The notes beneath the pieces were generated by a model. The model made no database searches and was not told the origin of the DNA. It saw only the letters and a program-made list of their open reading frames with translations. 16,458 nucleotides of DNA from Alphaproteobacteria bacterium (lineage in GTDB: Bacteria > Pseudomonadota > Alphaproteobacteria > Micavibrionales > SZUA-601), in NCBI GenBank assembly GCA_028290805.1, contig JAQGJA010000132.1:1-16458 (forward strand), read 5' to 3'. Positions 6,756 to 12,836 of the stretch are shown one piece after another. The first letter of the stretch is position 1; every line of letters starts with the position of its first letter. Made by a program: the position numbers and the translations under genes.

Positions 6756-7617
6756 GACGGATAATATACGCCCTTTGGCCCAAAAGAAAAGTACCGCCCC
6801 GGGAATCGATTTTTGCGCCGAAGAGGTGAGGCGCTGTGATTACGGTCTTTATGTGTCCACCCTGTTTGCACTGCCTAAAGAACGCGGGGCTTTATTTGCG
6901 CTTTATGCGCTGAAAATCGCCCTTGGGCGCATAAAGCATAAGGTCACTGAACCCATGATGGGCTTGATCCGTCTGCAATGGTGGCGCGATGCGGTCGAAA
7001 AATTATTCCACGGCAAAGTCCTGCACCATGATGTGTTGCACGCCTTGTTGCTGGCCTTGCAAAACGGCGCCGCCTGGCAGGAAGAGGATTTCCAAAAGCT
7101 GATCGATGCCTATGAAATGGATTTTCAAACCAGGGAAATCCAGACGGTTGAGGCCTGGCAGCGCCATACGGAAACGGTTGCTTTGCCTTTATTTAGTGCG
7201 GCAAACAAGGTTTCAGGCCTTGAAGGGGATAAAGAAACCATCGCCATCATCGCGCGTTGCCATGAAATATCGCGGCAATTACTGGCTATTCCTTCGGTTC
7301 TGGCGGGCAAGGGAAAGATATTATTACCCAATGAGATCCTGCAGATATTGGGACATAACGAATACGGGCTGACAAAAGCCGATATTGAAAACAGGCTGAA
7401 ACCTTTTATGCAACAAATCGTCGGGCAAAACCTGGCGGATTTAAAAACCTTGCCCTGGAAGCAGATAAAAAAATCAGCACCCTTGTTGCCGGGCGTTATT
7501 GCGCAAAGAAAATTCGAACATATCAAACGATATGATTACGCCTTGTTTGACGCTGCAAATGATTATAGTGACGATTTATTAGGTTTTCGTTTGCTTATGA
7601 AAAGATTGCTGCCCTGA
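6748..7617 (+). CDS. Phytoene/squalene synthase-like protein (NDUFAF6 family)
   Basis: All-helical protein of about 289 residues in the trans-prenyltransferase fold family. The retained landmarks are the N-terminal CAEEVRRCDYGLYVSTLFAL, the segment ALFALYALKIALGRIK, EPMMGLIRLQWWRDAV (residues 68-83) and GKILLPNEIL. Both Asp-rich catalytic motifs of real synthases are missing: the first region reads ALKIALGRIK and the second QLLAIPSVLAGKGKILLP. It therefore resembles the non-enzymatic group that includes mitochondrial complex I assembly factor NDUFAF6, and carotenoid synthesis is unlikely. A GTG at 6748 has AAAAGG 7 bases upstream and is preferred; the ATG at 6754 is the alternative. Usually this gene follows the Mth938-domain gene directly, but here two genes intervene. 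Confidence 0.82.
   Translation: MLMTDNIRPLAQKKSTAPGIDFCAEEVRRCDYGLYVSTLFALPKERGALFALYALKIALGRIKHKVTEPMMGLIRLQWWRDAVEKLFHGKVLHHDVLHALLLALQNGAAWQEEDFQKLIDAYEMDFQTREIQTVEAWQRHTETVALPLFSAANKVSGLEGDKETIAIIARCHEISRQLLAIPSVLAGKGKILLPNEILQILGHNEYGLTKADIENRLKPFMQQIVGQNLADLKTLPWKQIKKSAPLLPGVIAQRKFEHIKRYDYALFDAANDYSDDLLGFRLLMKRLLP
6761..6768 (-). promoter_or_regulatory. Candidate -10 element for superoxide dismutase long form
   Basis: The minus strand reads TATATTAT here, offering TATATT or TATTAT, each 5 of 6 to consensus. Transcription would start at about 6754-6756, on or next to the ATG of the long form. The -35 region (around 6785-6791, TTTTC-rich) is poor, so this is tentative. It lies inside the coding sequence of the divergent gene. 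Confidence 0.3.
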
Positions 7618-7629
7618 TTGCATTGCAAT
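7617..7629 (+). promoter_or_regulatory. Small dyad, possible operator
   Basis: ATTGCA-T-TGCAAT is a perfect 6-bp dyad around one base. It starts on the stop codon of the previous gene and lies upstream of the candidate promoter for the glycoside hydrolase operon. It could be a repressor half-site pair. No factor can be named. Confidence 0.2.
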
Positions 7630-7640
7630 ATAGTTTTTCC

Positions 7641-7669
7641 TTTACAAAACCGCACAGTGTTTATAGAAA
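7641..7669 (+). promoter_or_regulatory. Candidate promoter for glycoside hydrolase operon
   Basis: TTTACA (7641-7646) is followed by TATAGA at 15 bases or TAGAAA at 17 bases (7664-7669). Either is an imperfect sigma-70 pair in an AT-rich 96-base gap. A run of eight T precedes the start codon region. This is the only reasonable candidate I see here. Confidence 0.3.
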
Positions 7670-7713
7670 ATATCACCCCTTCTTTTTTTTGATGTAAAGG
7701 TTCCCCCAACTAC

Positions 7714-8862
7714 ATGGAAACTTCCGGTCAGCGCAGAAAAATTTTTAAATCTTTCATCATGGGCGGTTTTGAATCCGCCTGTCATATCAATAATGCCGGA
7801 CGCCGCGTTGATATGATCGCCGCTTCCCAGCATGACACGCAATTGCTGCATGATTATGATCTGCTCCGCGAGCAGGGGATTTACACGATACGCGAAGGCA
7901 TAAGATGGCCGCTGATGGAAAAAGACGGTGCGCTGGATTTTTCTCTCCTGGAACCGACGGTGATCGCCGCGCGCGACAAAGGCATGCAGGTGATCTGGAC
8001 CTTGTGCCATTATGGCTGGCCCGATGGGCTGGACGTGTTTTCGCCGGAATTCATTACACGCTTTGCCGATTACGCCCGTCAGGTTGCGGTTTTCATCAAA
8101 GAACGTTCGGATGACGTACCGCTTTATTCGCCGATGAATGAAATTTCCTTTCTTTCCTGGGCTGCGGCGGAAGTGGGCTGGATTCATCCTTATACTAAAA
8201 ACCGCGGCGGCGAGTTAAAGCGCCAGCTGATTAAAGCCGTCATTGCCGCCATGGATGCGATCTGGGCCGTCGATGCGCGCGCGCGTTTCGTCCATGTCGA
8301 TCCGGTCATCAATATTGTGGCGCCAAAAGACCATCCGGAAAAAGCGGCCGAAGCGGCGTTTTATAATGATCTGCAGTATGAAGCCTCGGACATGCTGACC
8401 GGCGCGATCGAGCCCGAACTGGGCGGGGCGGAAAAATATCTGGATATCATGGGCGCCAATTTTTACCATGACAACCAGTGGGAACATCACGGCGAGCGTA
8501 TCGATTGGAACCAAAACCCGCGCGATCCGCGCTATGTGCCGTTGAATGTATTGCTGGAAAACGTCTATAAGCGGTATCAGCGCCCGATTTTCCTGGGCGA
8601 AACAAGCCATGTCGGCGGTTTCCGCCCGGCCTGGATGCATGAAGTCACGGATGAAATTTTAAAGCTGCAGGAAAAGAATATTCCGTTTGAAGGGATCTGC
8701 CTTTATCCCATTATCGACCGTCATGACTGGGAAAATCCCAATCACTGGCACAATAGCGGTTTATGGGATTTCAAATTTGAAACCGACGGCACCTATACGC
8801 GCGTGATTTTTGACAAATACGCCGCCGAAGTGCAGCGCGCCCGCGAGATGCTGGAAAAATAA
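7714..8862 (+). CDS. Clan GH-A glycoside hydrolase-like protein, soluble paralogue
   Basis: A 382-residue TIM-barrel protein resembling the GH1/beta-glucosidase-like (COG2723) group. The predicted acid/base is Glu143 in SPMNEISF, the Asn-Glu pair at the end of strand 4. The predicted nucleophile is Glu296 in FLGETSHVG. Further landmarks are IWTLCHYGWPDGLDVFSP, RFVHVDPVIN and GGAEKYLDIMGANFY. There is no signal peptide: homology to the second paralogue begins at KIFKSFIMGGFES, a few residues after the start, so it should act in the cytoplasm. An in-frame TGA at 7690 limits the start to this ATG; only a distant AAAGG (7696-7700) precedes it. The stop overlaps the next ATG. The substrate is not deducible. 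Confidence 0.8.
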   Translation: METSGQRRKIFKSFIMGGFESACHINNAGRRVDMIAASQHDTQLLHDYDLLREQGIYTIREGIRWPLMEKDGALDFSLLEPTVIAARDKGMQVIWTLCHYGWPDGLDVFSPEFITRFADYARQVAVFIKERSDDVPLYSPMNEISFLSWAAAEVGWIHPYTKNRGGELKRQLIKAVIAAMDAIWAVDARARFVHVDPVINIVAPKDHPEKAAEAAFYNDLQYEASDMLTGAIEPELGGAEKYLDIMGANFYHDNQWEHHGERIDWNQNPRDPRYVPLNVLLENVYKRYQRPIFLGETSHVGGFRPAWMHEVTDEILKLQEKNIPFEGICLYPIIDRHDWENPNHWHNSGLWDFKFETDGTYTRVIFDKYAAEVQRAREMLEK

Positions 8863-9278
8863 TGGCAAGAACGCTCTTCCATTTAAACGAGCGTTCTTTT
8901 CTGCAATTGGCTATTGCGGTATTCGGCCTGGTGCCGGTTTGCGCCGGCAGTGTGGGTGTCATGTTGGGCCAGGAATTGCTTGACCCGCAGCATCTGCAAA
9001 TCAATCTGGACAGCCATTTTCGTTATCTGTCCGGCATCTTGCTGGCAATCGGCCTGGCATTTTGGCACGCCATCCCGCGCATTGAATCGATGACCACGCG
9101 CTGCCGCGTGCTGACATTTTTGGTGATCATCGGCGGGATCGCGCGGGGCTGGGCGTTGCTGGATGCCGGCGTTCCATCCATGCCGATGGTGTTGGCGCTT
9201 GGCATGGAACTGGCCGTCACGCCCTTGCTGTGTCTTTGGCAGGGACGGATTGCAAAACAATATGGGCCGGTGGCGTGA
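8862..9278 (+). CDS. DUF4345-like four-helix membrane protein
   Basis: A 138-residue hydrophobic protein with about four membrane segments (starting near LAIAVFGLVPV, FRYLSGILLAIGLAFW, VLTFLVIIGGIARGW and MVLALGMELAVTPLLCLW). The NLDSHFRYLSGILLAIGLAFW segment and the GGIARGWALL segment match DUF4345 proteins, whose function is unknown. The ATG shares a base with the stop of the first glycoside hydrolase (TAATG), and its own stop overlaps the start of the second (TGATG). It is therefore translated as part of a three-gene unit. A terminator-like hairpin covers codons 2-13, so the start may instead be a later TTG at 8907, just before the first membrane helix. Confidence 0.78.
   Translation: MARTLFHLNERSFLQLAIAVFGLVPVCAGSVGVMLGQELLDPQHLQINLDSHFRYLSGILLAIGLAFWHAIPRIESMTTRCRVLTFLVIIGGIARGWALLDAGVPSMPMVLALGMELAVTPLLCLWQGRIAKQYGPVA
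8867..8900 (+). terminator. Terminator-like hairpin at the start of the DUF4345 gene
   Basis: A perfect 10-bp inverted repeat (AAGAACGCTC at 8867-8876, GAGCGTTCTT at 8889-8898) with a 12-base loop is followed by a short T run (TTTT at 8897-8900). It begins right after the stop codon of the first glycoside hydrolase. It could end transcription there, or act as an attenuator that lowers expression of the two genes downstream. Confidence 0.5.
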
Positions 9279-10513
9279 TGGATATTAAGCGCCGCACCAT
9301 GCTTAAATTAATTCCTGGCTTGCTTGCCGCCGGATGCGCGCCGCAATTGATGCTGCAAAATTATACCGGCCAGCCCCAGCCACAGGGAAAATTGTTCAAA
9401 TCCTTTATCATGGGCGGGTTTGAATCGGCGACACAGATCAATAATAAAGGCAACCGCATCGATATGATTGCGGCCACCAATCATGATTACCAGGTATCCA
9501 GCGATTACGCCCTGTTGCGCAGCCAGGGAATTTTGACGGCGCGCGATGGTGTGCGCTGGCCCAAGATCGACAACATGGGCGAATATGATTTTTCATCTTT
9601 TACCCCTATGCTGGATGCTGCGATCAAGAATGATATGCAGGTTATCTGGACACTGTGCCATTATGGCTGGCCCGATGATGTCGATGTGTTTTCGCCCCAA
9701 TTCATTACGCGCTTTGCCCAATACAGTGCGGCCGTCGCGCGCCATGTGAAATCACGCACGAATGAAATTCCCTATTATACGCCCATCAATGAAATCTCGT
9801 TCCTGTGCTGGGCTGCGGGCGAGGTGGGCTGGATTTTCCCCTATGAAAAAGACCATGGCGGCGTACTGAAACGCCAACTGGTCAAGGCGGCGATTGCCTG
9901 TATGGATGCGATCTGGGAAGTGGACCCACGCGCGCGTTTTGTCCATGTCGATCCTGTCATCAACGTCCTGCCCAAAAGCAATTCGCCTTATCAGCTTCGC
10001 CAGGCGCGTCTTGTCAATGAATTGCAATTCGAAGCATCCGACATGCTGGCCGGGCGCATGGAGCCCGAATTGGGCGGCGCTGAAAAATATCTGGACATCA
10101 TGGGCGCGAATTTTTACAGCACCAATCAATGGGCGCATATCGGCCGCCGCATTAAATGGCATCAGGGCCGCAAGGATAAACGCTGGAAACCGCTGAATGA
10201 ATTGCTGGAAAATCTGTACAAACGTTACAAGCGTCCGATGTTTTTAGGCGAGACCAGCAATGTCGGCAGCCTGCGCGCCTCATGGATGCATGAGATCACG
10301 GACGAGATCCTGAAACTGAAAGCCAAGGGCGTTCCGTTTGAAGGGATTTGCCTGTATCCGATTATCGACCGGCCCGACTGGGAAAATTTCAAGCACTGGC
10401 ACAATAGCGGGCTGTGGGATTTCCATGGGGCGAAACACGGGCTGCATAGCCGCGTATTGCACGAGCCCTATGCCACTGAAATACATCGCGCGCAGAAATT
10501 ATTCGAGGAATAA
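9278..10513 (+). CDS. Clan GH-A glycoside hydrolase-like protein, Tat/lipoprotein-leader paralogue
   Basis: A 411-residue paralogue of the product of 7714-8862, sharing long identical blocks (IWTLCHYGWPD, PELGGAEKYLDIMGANFY, LWDF near the end). The predicted acid/base is Glu172 in TPINEISF and the nucleophile Glu325 in FLGETSNVG. It differs in having an N-terminal extension: MDIKRRTMLKLIPGLLAAGC, with twin arginines at 5-6 and a lipobox-like AAGC at Cys20. This suggests folding in the cytoplasm, export by Tat and attachment to a membrane. The -3 residue is Ala, not Leu, so lipidation is less certain than export. The ATG at 9278 overlaps the preceding stop and is preferred over an in-frame upstream start at 9230. 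Enzyme substrate is unknown. Confidence 0.8.
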   Translation: MDIKRRTMLKLIPGLLAAGCAPQLMLQNYTGQPQPQGKLFKSFIMGGFESATQINNKGNRIDMIAATNHDYQVSSDYALLRSQGILTARDGVRWPKIDNMGEYDFSSFTPMLDAAIKNDMQVIWTLCHYGWPDDVDVFSPQFITRFAQYSAAVARHVKSRTNEIPYYTPINEISFLCWAAGEVGWIFPYEKDHGGVLKRQLVKAAIACMDAIWEVDPRARFVHVDPVINVLPKSNSPYQLRQARLVNELQFEASDMLAGRMEPELGGAEKYLDIMGANFYSTNQWAHIGRRIKWHQGRKDKRWKPLNELLENLYKRYKRPMFLGETSNVGSLRASWMHEITDEILKLKAKGVPFEGICLYPIIDRPDWENFKHWHNSGLWDFHGAKHGLHSRVLHEPYATEIHRAQKLFEE

Positions 10514-10526
10514 GAGCAAACGCTTT

Positions 10527-10556
10527 TTGCATCCCTGCGTTAAAACAGGGATGCAA
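10527..10556 (+). repeat. Inverted repeat between convergent genes
   Basis: A perfect 11-bp stem (TTGCATCCCTG at 10527-10537, CAGGGATGCAA at 10546-10556) with an 8-base loop lies just after the second glycoside hydrolase. No T run follows it on either strand, so it is not a classical intrinsic terminator. It probably protects or defines the 3' end of one or both convergent transcripts. Confidence 0.55.
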
Positions 10557-10586
10557 CATTAATTAAGTCGGATACGCTTGGAATAA

Positions 10587-10961
10587 CTATTTCGGTTTTT
10601 TATTCAGCATGGCCACGGCGACCACGGCCAAGATCGGCCAGGCTTTTTTGGCAACCCCCAGAAAGGCGCTTGGCTGGACAATGGGTTCTGGCTCGGGCTC
10701 AGGCTTTTTGCGCTTGAACATCGTGCAAAAATAACCGCATTTCTTTTCAGGCTTGACCGGTTCGGGGGGCTTGGGCTTGAACGATTCCGGCATGCGGATG
10801 CCGTTTTTTTCGGCAAGTTTTTGCAGATTTTCCATCGCGGGCTGCCAGCCGCCATGTTTTTCCACATAATCATTGATGCTTTTGGTTGCTATCGGCAACA
10901 ACCCGGTCATCAAGCCACGGGCTTTTTGTCCACGCAGGATATAGCTTAGAATATTGATCAT
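10587..10961 (-). CDS. Unrecognised small protein with Pro/Glu/Lys linker and C-terminal hydrophobic segment
   Basis: I do not recognise this 124-residue protein. The ATG at 10961 is chosen because AAAGGTGA lies 5 bases upstream; a GTG at 10970 is in frame but overlaps that site. The N-terminal third looks helical and amphipathic (NILSYILRGQKARG, then SINDYVEKHGGW). The middle is rich in Pro, Lys and Glu (KPKPPEPVKPEKK and KKPEPEPEP) and contains two cysteines in KKCGYFCTMF. A hydrophobic stretch near the C-terminus (AWPILAVVAVAML) could anchor it in the membrane, ending in a basic tail (NKKPK). It stands alone between two operons. Coding status rests on the ribosome binding site and ordered composition. 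Confidence 0.6.
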   Translation of the reverse strand: MINILSYILRGQKARGLMTGLLPIATKSINDYVEKHGGWQPAMENLQKLAEKNGIRMPESFKPKPPEPVKPEKKCGYFCTMFKRKKPEPEPEPIVQPSAFLGVAKKAWPILAVVAVAMLNKKPK

Positions 10962-11036
10962 AAAAATCACCTTTAAATAAATAAGCTTCTAGTTTGTCCT
11001 TCTGGATATAAGGAAGCAGTCTAAAATCCGCCTTTT

Positions 11037-11042
11037 ATTATA
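11037..11042 (-). promoter_or_regulatory. Candidate -10 box for the small unrecognised gene
   Basis: The minus strand reads TATAAT exactly at 11042-11037, about 76 bases upstream of the ATG at 10961. No good -35 box is seen at 16-18 bases. It lies inside a small 6-bp inverted repeat (GCCTTT...AAAGGC, 11030-11047). Confidence 0.3.
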
Positions 11043-11137
11043 AAGGCTTTATAGTTGGAATTAACCCGATTAAAGCAATGCTTGACTTCGAGCGCGTTAT
11101 GGCTGAATTTCGTGCTAACTTAATGCCTTGATACCTG

Positions 11138-11143
11138 AAGGAG
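11138..11143 (+). promoter_or_regulatory. Strong ribosome binding site of rsbR
   Basis: AAGGAG lies 7 bases before the ATG at 11151 and fixes the start. Upstream, TTGACT at 11082-11087 is a fair -35 box, but no convincing -10 follows at 16-18 bases (GAATTT at best). The operon promoter in the 10962-11150 gap therefore stays unresolved. Confidence 0.75.
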
Positions 11144-11150
11144 CCCTTTC

Positions 11151-12020
11151 ATGAATAATGACCTCAAAGCCCGCATCGCAAGCCTTCTGGAGGAGCAACA
11201 GGAAATGCTGCTTTCGGAATGGGCGCAGGAATTACAAGCCCAGGGCCGCCAACAGGGCGCCATTAGTGACAAGGACCTTAAACAGCAATGCAAGGAGTTT
11301 TTGACGCTATTTCGCGACGCCGTACAGGGTGAAGAAGGCGGCAAGGGCGAAAATTTGCGCAATATGCTGGGCAATCTGGCGCGCTCGCGGGCCGAGAACG
11401 GTTTCACCCCGACGGAAACGGCGACCTTTGTTTTTTCCTTTAAAAAACCGCTTTATACCGTCCTGCACAAGGAGTTTTCCAAAGACAGCAATACGCTGAT
11501 CGAAGTTATCTGGGGCGTTAATCAAAGCCTGGACAGGCTGGGCCTCTATACGACCGAAGTGACGCAATCGGCCCGCGAAGAAGTCATTCGCCGCCAGCAA
11601 CAGGATATGCTGGAGCTTTCCACCCCCGTGGTCAGCCTGGCCGAAGGCATTCTGGCCTTGCCATTGATCGGCACGCTGGACAGTGCCCGGACCCAGGTCG
11701 TGATGGAATCATTGCTGCAGACCATTGTAACCACTGGTTCGACCGTCGCCATCATCGACATCACCGGCGTGCCGACCGTCGATACGCTGGTCGCCCAGCA
11801 TTTGCTTAAAACCGTTACGGCCGCCCGGCTGATGGGTGCCGATTGCATCATCAGCGGCATCCGTCCCCAGATCGCCCAGACCATCGTGCATCTTGGCGTC
11901 GAACTGGGTAATGTCATTACAAAGGCGACGCTGGCCAGCGCCTTCAAGATCGCGCTGGATATGCAGGGCATGAAAATTTCCCGCGTTGCGCCCGTTGGCG
12001 CGATGACGTCGAAAGCCTAG
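11151..12020 (+). CDS. rsbR: RsbR-type stressosome co-antagonist (RsbRD-like N-domain, STAS)
   Basis: A 289-residue protein that should form the stressosome core with RsbS and carry the sensory domain. Residues 1 to about 140 are helical and resemble the RsbRD-type N-terminal domain, not a globin or PAS domain. The STAS domain spans about 155-265. It keeps the RsbR hallmarks IIDITGVPTVDTLVAQHL and IISGIRPQIAQTIVHLG. Thr212 (VDT) sits where RsbS has its phosphorylated Ser; Thr244 (AQT) probably corresponds to the second RsbR phosphorylation site. RsbT is the expected kinase. The signal sensed is unknown. It is the first gene of a six-gene operon and has by far the best ribosome binding site. 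Confidence 0.9.
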   Translation: MNNDLKARIASLLEEQQEMLLSEWAQELQAQGRQQGAISDKDLKQQCKEFLTLFRDAVQGEEGGKGENLRNMLGNLARSRAENGFTPTETATFVFSFKKPLYTVLHKEFSKDSNTLIEVIWGVNQSLDRLGLYTTEVTQSAREEVIRRQQQDMLELSTPVVSLAEGILALPLIGTLDSARTQVVMESLLQTIVTTGSTVAIIDITGVPTVDTLVAQHLLKTVTAARLMGADCIISGIRPQIAQTIVHLGVELGNVITKATLASAFKIALDMQGMKISRVAPVGAMTSKA

Positions 12021-12024
12021 TCGC

Positions 12025-12447
12025 ATGATGGACCGCATTCCAATTTTACGCATGGGGCAGTTCCTTTTGGTGACAATCCAGGTGGATATGCATGACCGCC
12101 TGGCTTTGGCGCTGCAGGACGACCTGACGACGAAGATCAGCGAGACAGGCGCGACCGGGGTGCTGATCGATATTTCCTCGCTGGAGATCGTCGATTCTTT
12201 TATCGGCCGGATGGTCGCCAATATTTCCGCTATGTCCAAAATTTTGGATGCACAAACTGTGATCGTCGGCATGCAGCCGGCCGTGGCCATTACGCTGGTG
12301 GAACTCGGCCTGTCATTGCCGGGCGTGCGAACCGCTTTGGATGTCGAGCGCGGCATGGCTTTGCTGCAAAATCCACGGGTGAACATGACATCGTATGCCC
12401 AGGCTGGCGACGAAGAAAATTTTGACGACAGTGATAATCAAAACTGA
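12025..12447 (+). CDS. rsbS: RsbS-type STAS-domain antagonist
   Basis: A 140-residue STAS protein that should hold RsbT in the stressosome until phosphorylated. The segment GVLIDISSLEIVDSFIGRMV is close to the RsbS signature, with Ser58 (VDSF) as the likely RsbT target. Matching features are PILRMGQFLLVTIQ at the N-terminus and TVIVGMQPAVAITLVELG. The C-terminal 20 or so residues (through EENFDDSDNQN) are acidic and longer than in Bacillus RsbS, and their coding bases overlap the 5' end of rsbT. ATG 12025 and 12028 are both possible starts. It begins 4 bases after rsbR. Confidence 0.92.
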   Translation: MMDRIPILRMGQFLLVTIQVDMHDRLALALQDDLTTKISETGATGVLIDISSLEIVDSFIGRMVANISAMSKILDAQTVIVGMQPAVAITLVELGLSLPGVRTALDVERGMALLQNPRVNMTSYAQAGDEENFDDSDNQN

Positions 12448-12832
12448 AACCCTGCCCGTTATGGCCGAACACGATGTCGTAAAAGCGCGGCAGATGGTAC
12501 GGCAATGGGCGAGTGAAATCGGGCTCAGCCTGGTGGACCAGACCAAGATTATCACGGCGGCCAGCGAACTTGCCCGCAACATGGTTATTTATGGTGGCGG
12601 CGGCACGATGGAAATCCAGTCTTTGGAACAGTATGGCCGCCGCGGCGTCAAACTGGTTTTCGAAGATAAAGGCCCCGGCATCGCCGATATCACCCAGGCG
12701 CTGAAAGACGGTTTTACCACCGGTTCGGGCATGGGACTTGGCCTGGGCGGGGCGAAACGCCTTTCCAATGAATTTGAAATCGAGTCAACACCAGGGCAGG
12801 GCACGCGCATTATGATTGCCAGATGGAAATAA
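12395..12832 (+). CDS. rsbT: RsbT-type serine/threonine kinase (GHKL ATPase)
   Basis: Switch kinase that phosphorylates RsbR and RsbS and, once released, activates a downstream partner (a PP2C phosphatase in Bacillus). It has all GHKL ATPase motifs: N-box SELARN, G1 box EDKGPGIADI, and G2 box GMGLGLGGAKRLSNEFEI, ending RIMIARWK. Coordinates give the longest ATG form. Family similarity begins only near VIIKTETLPV, so a start at TTG 12422 or GTG 12431 is at least as likely. In every case the gene overlaps the end of rsbS. The four-base gap to the next gene suggests coupled translation. Confidence 0.9.
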   Translation: MPRLATKKILTTVIIKTETLPVMAEHDVVKARQMVRQWASEIGLSLVDQTKIITAASELARNMVIYGGGGTMEIQSLEQYGRRGVKLVFEDKGPGIADITQALKDGFTTGSGMGLGLGGAKRLSNEFEIESTPGQGTRIMIARWK

Positions 12833-12836
12833 ATTA

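Noticed and set aside
6748..7617. Carotenoid or squalene biosynthesis role for the phytoene-synthase-like protein
   Set aside because: Both Asp-rich substrate-binding motifs are absent and no other isoprenoid genes are nearby.
11057..11080. GGAAT before rsbR as a possible general-stress (EcfG-type) promoter
   Set aside because: It does not match GGAAC exactly and no GTT lies at 16-17 bases, so the promoter type cannot be claimed.
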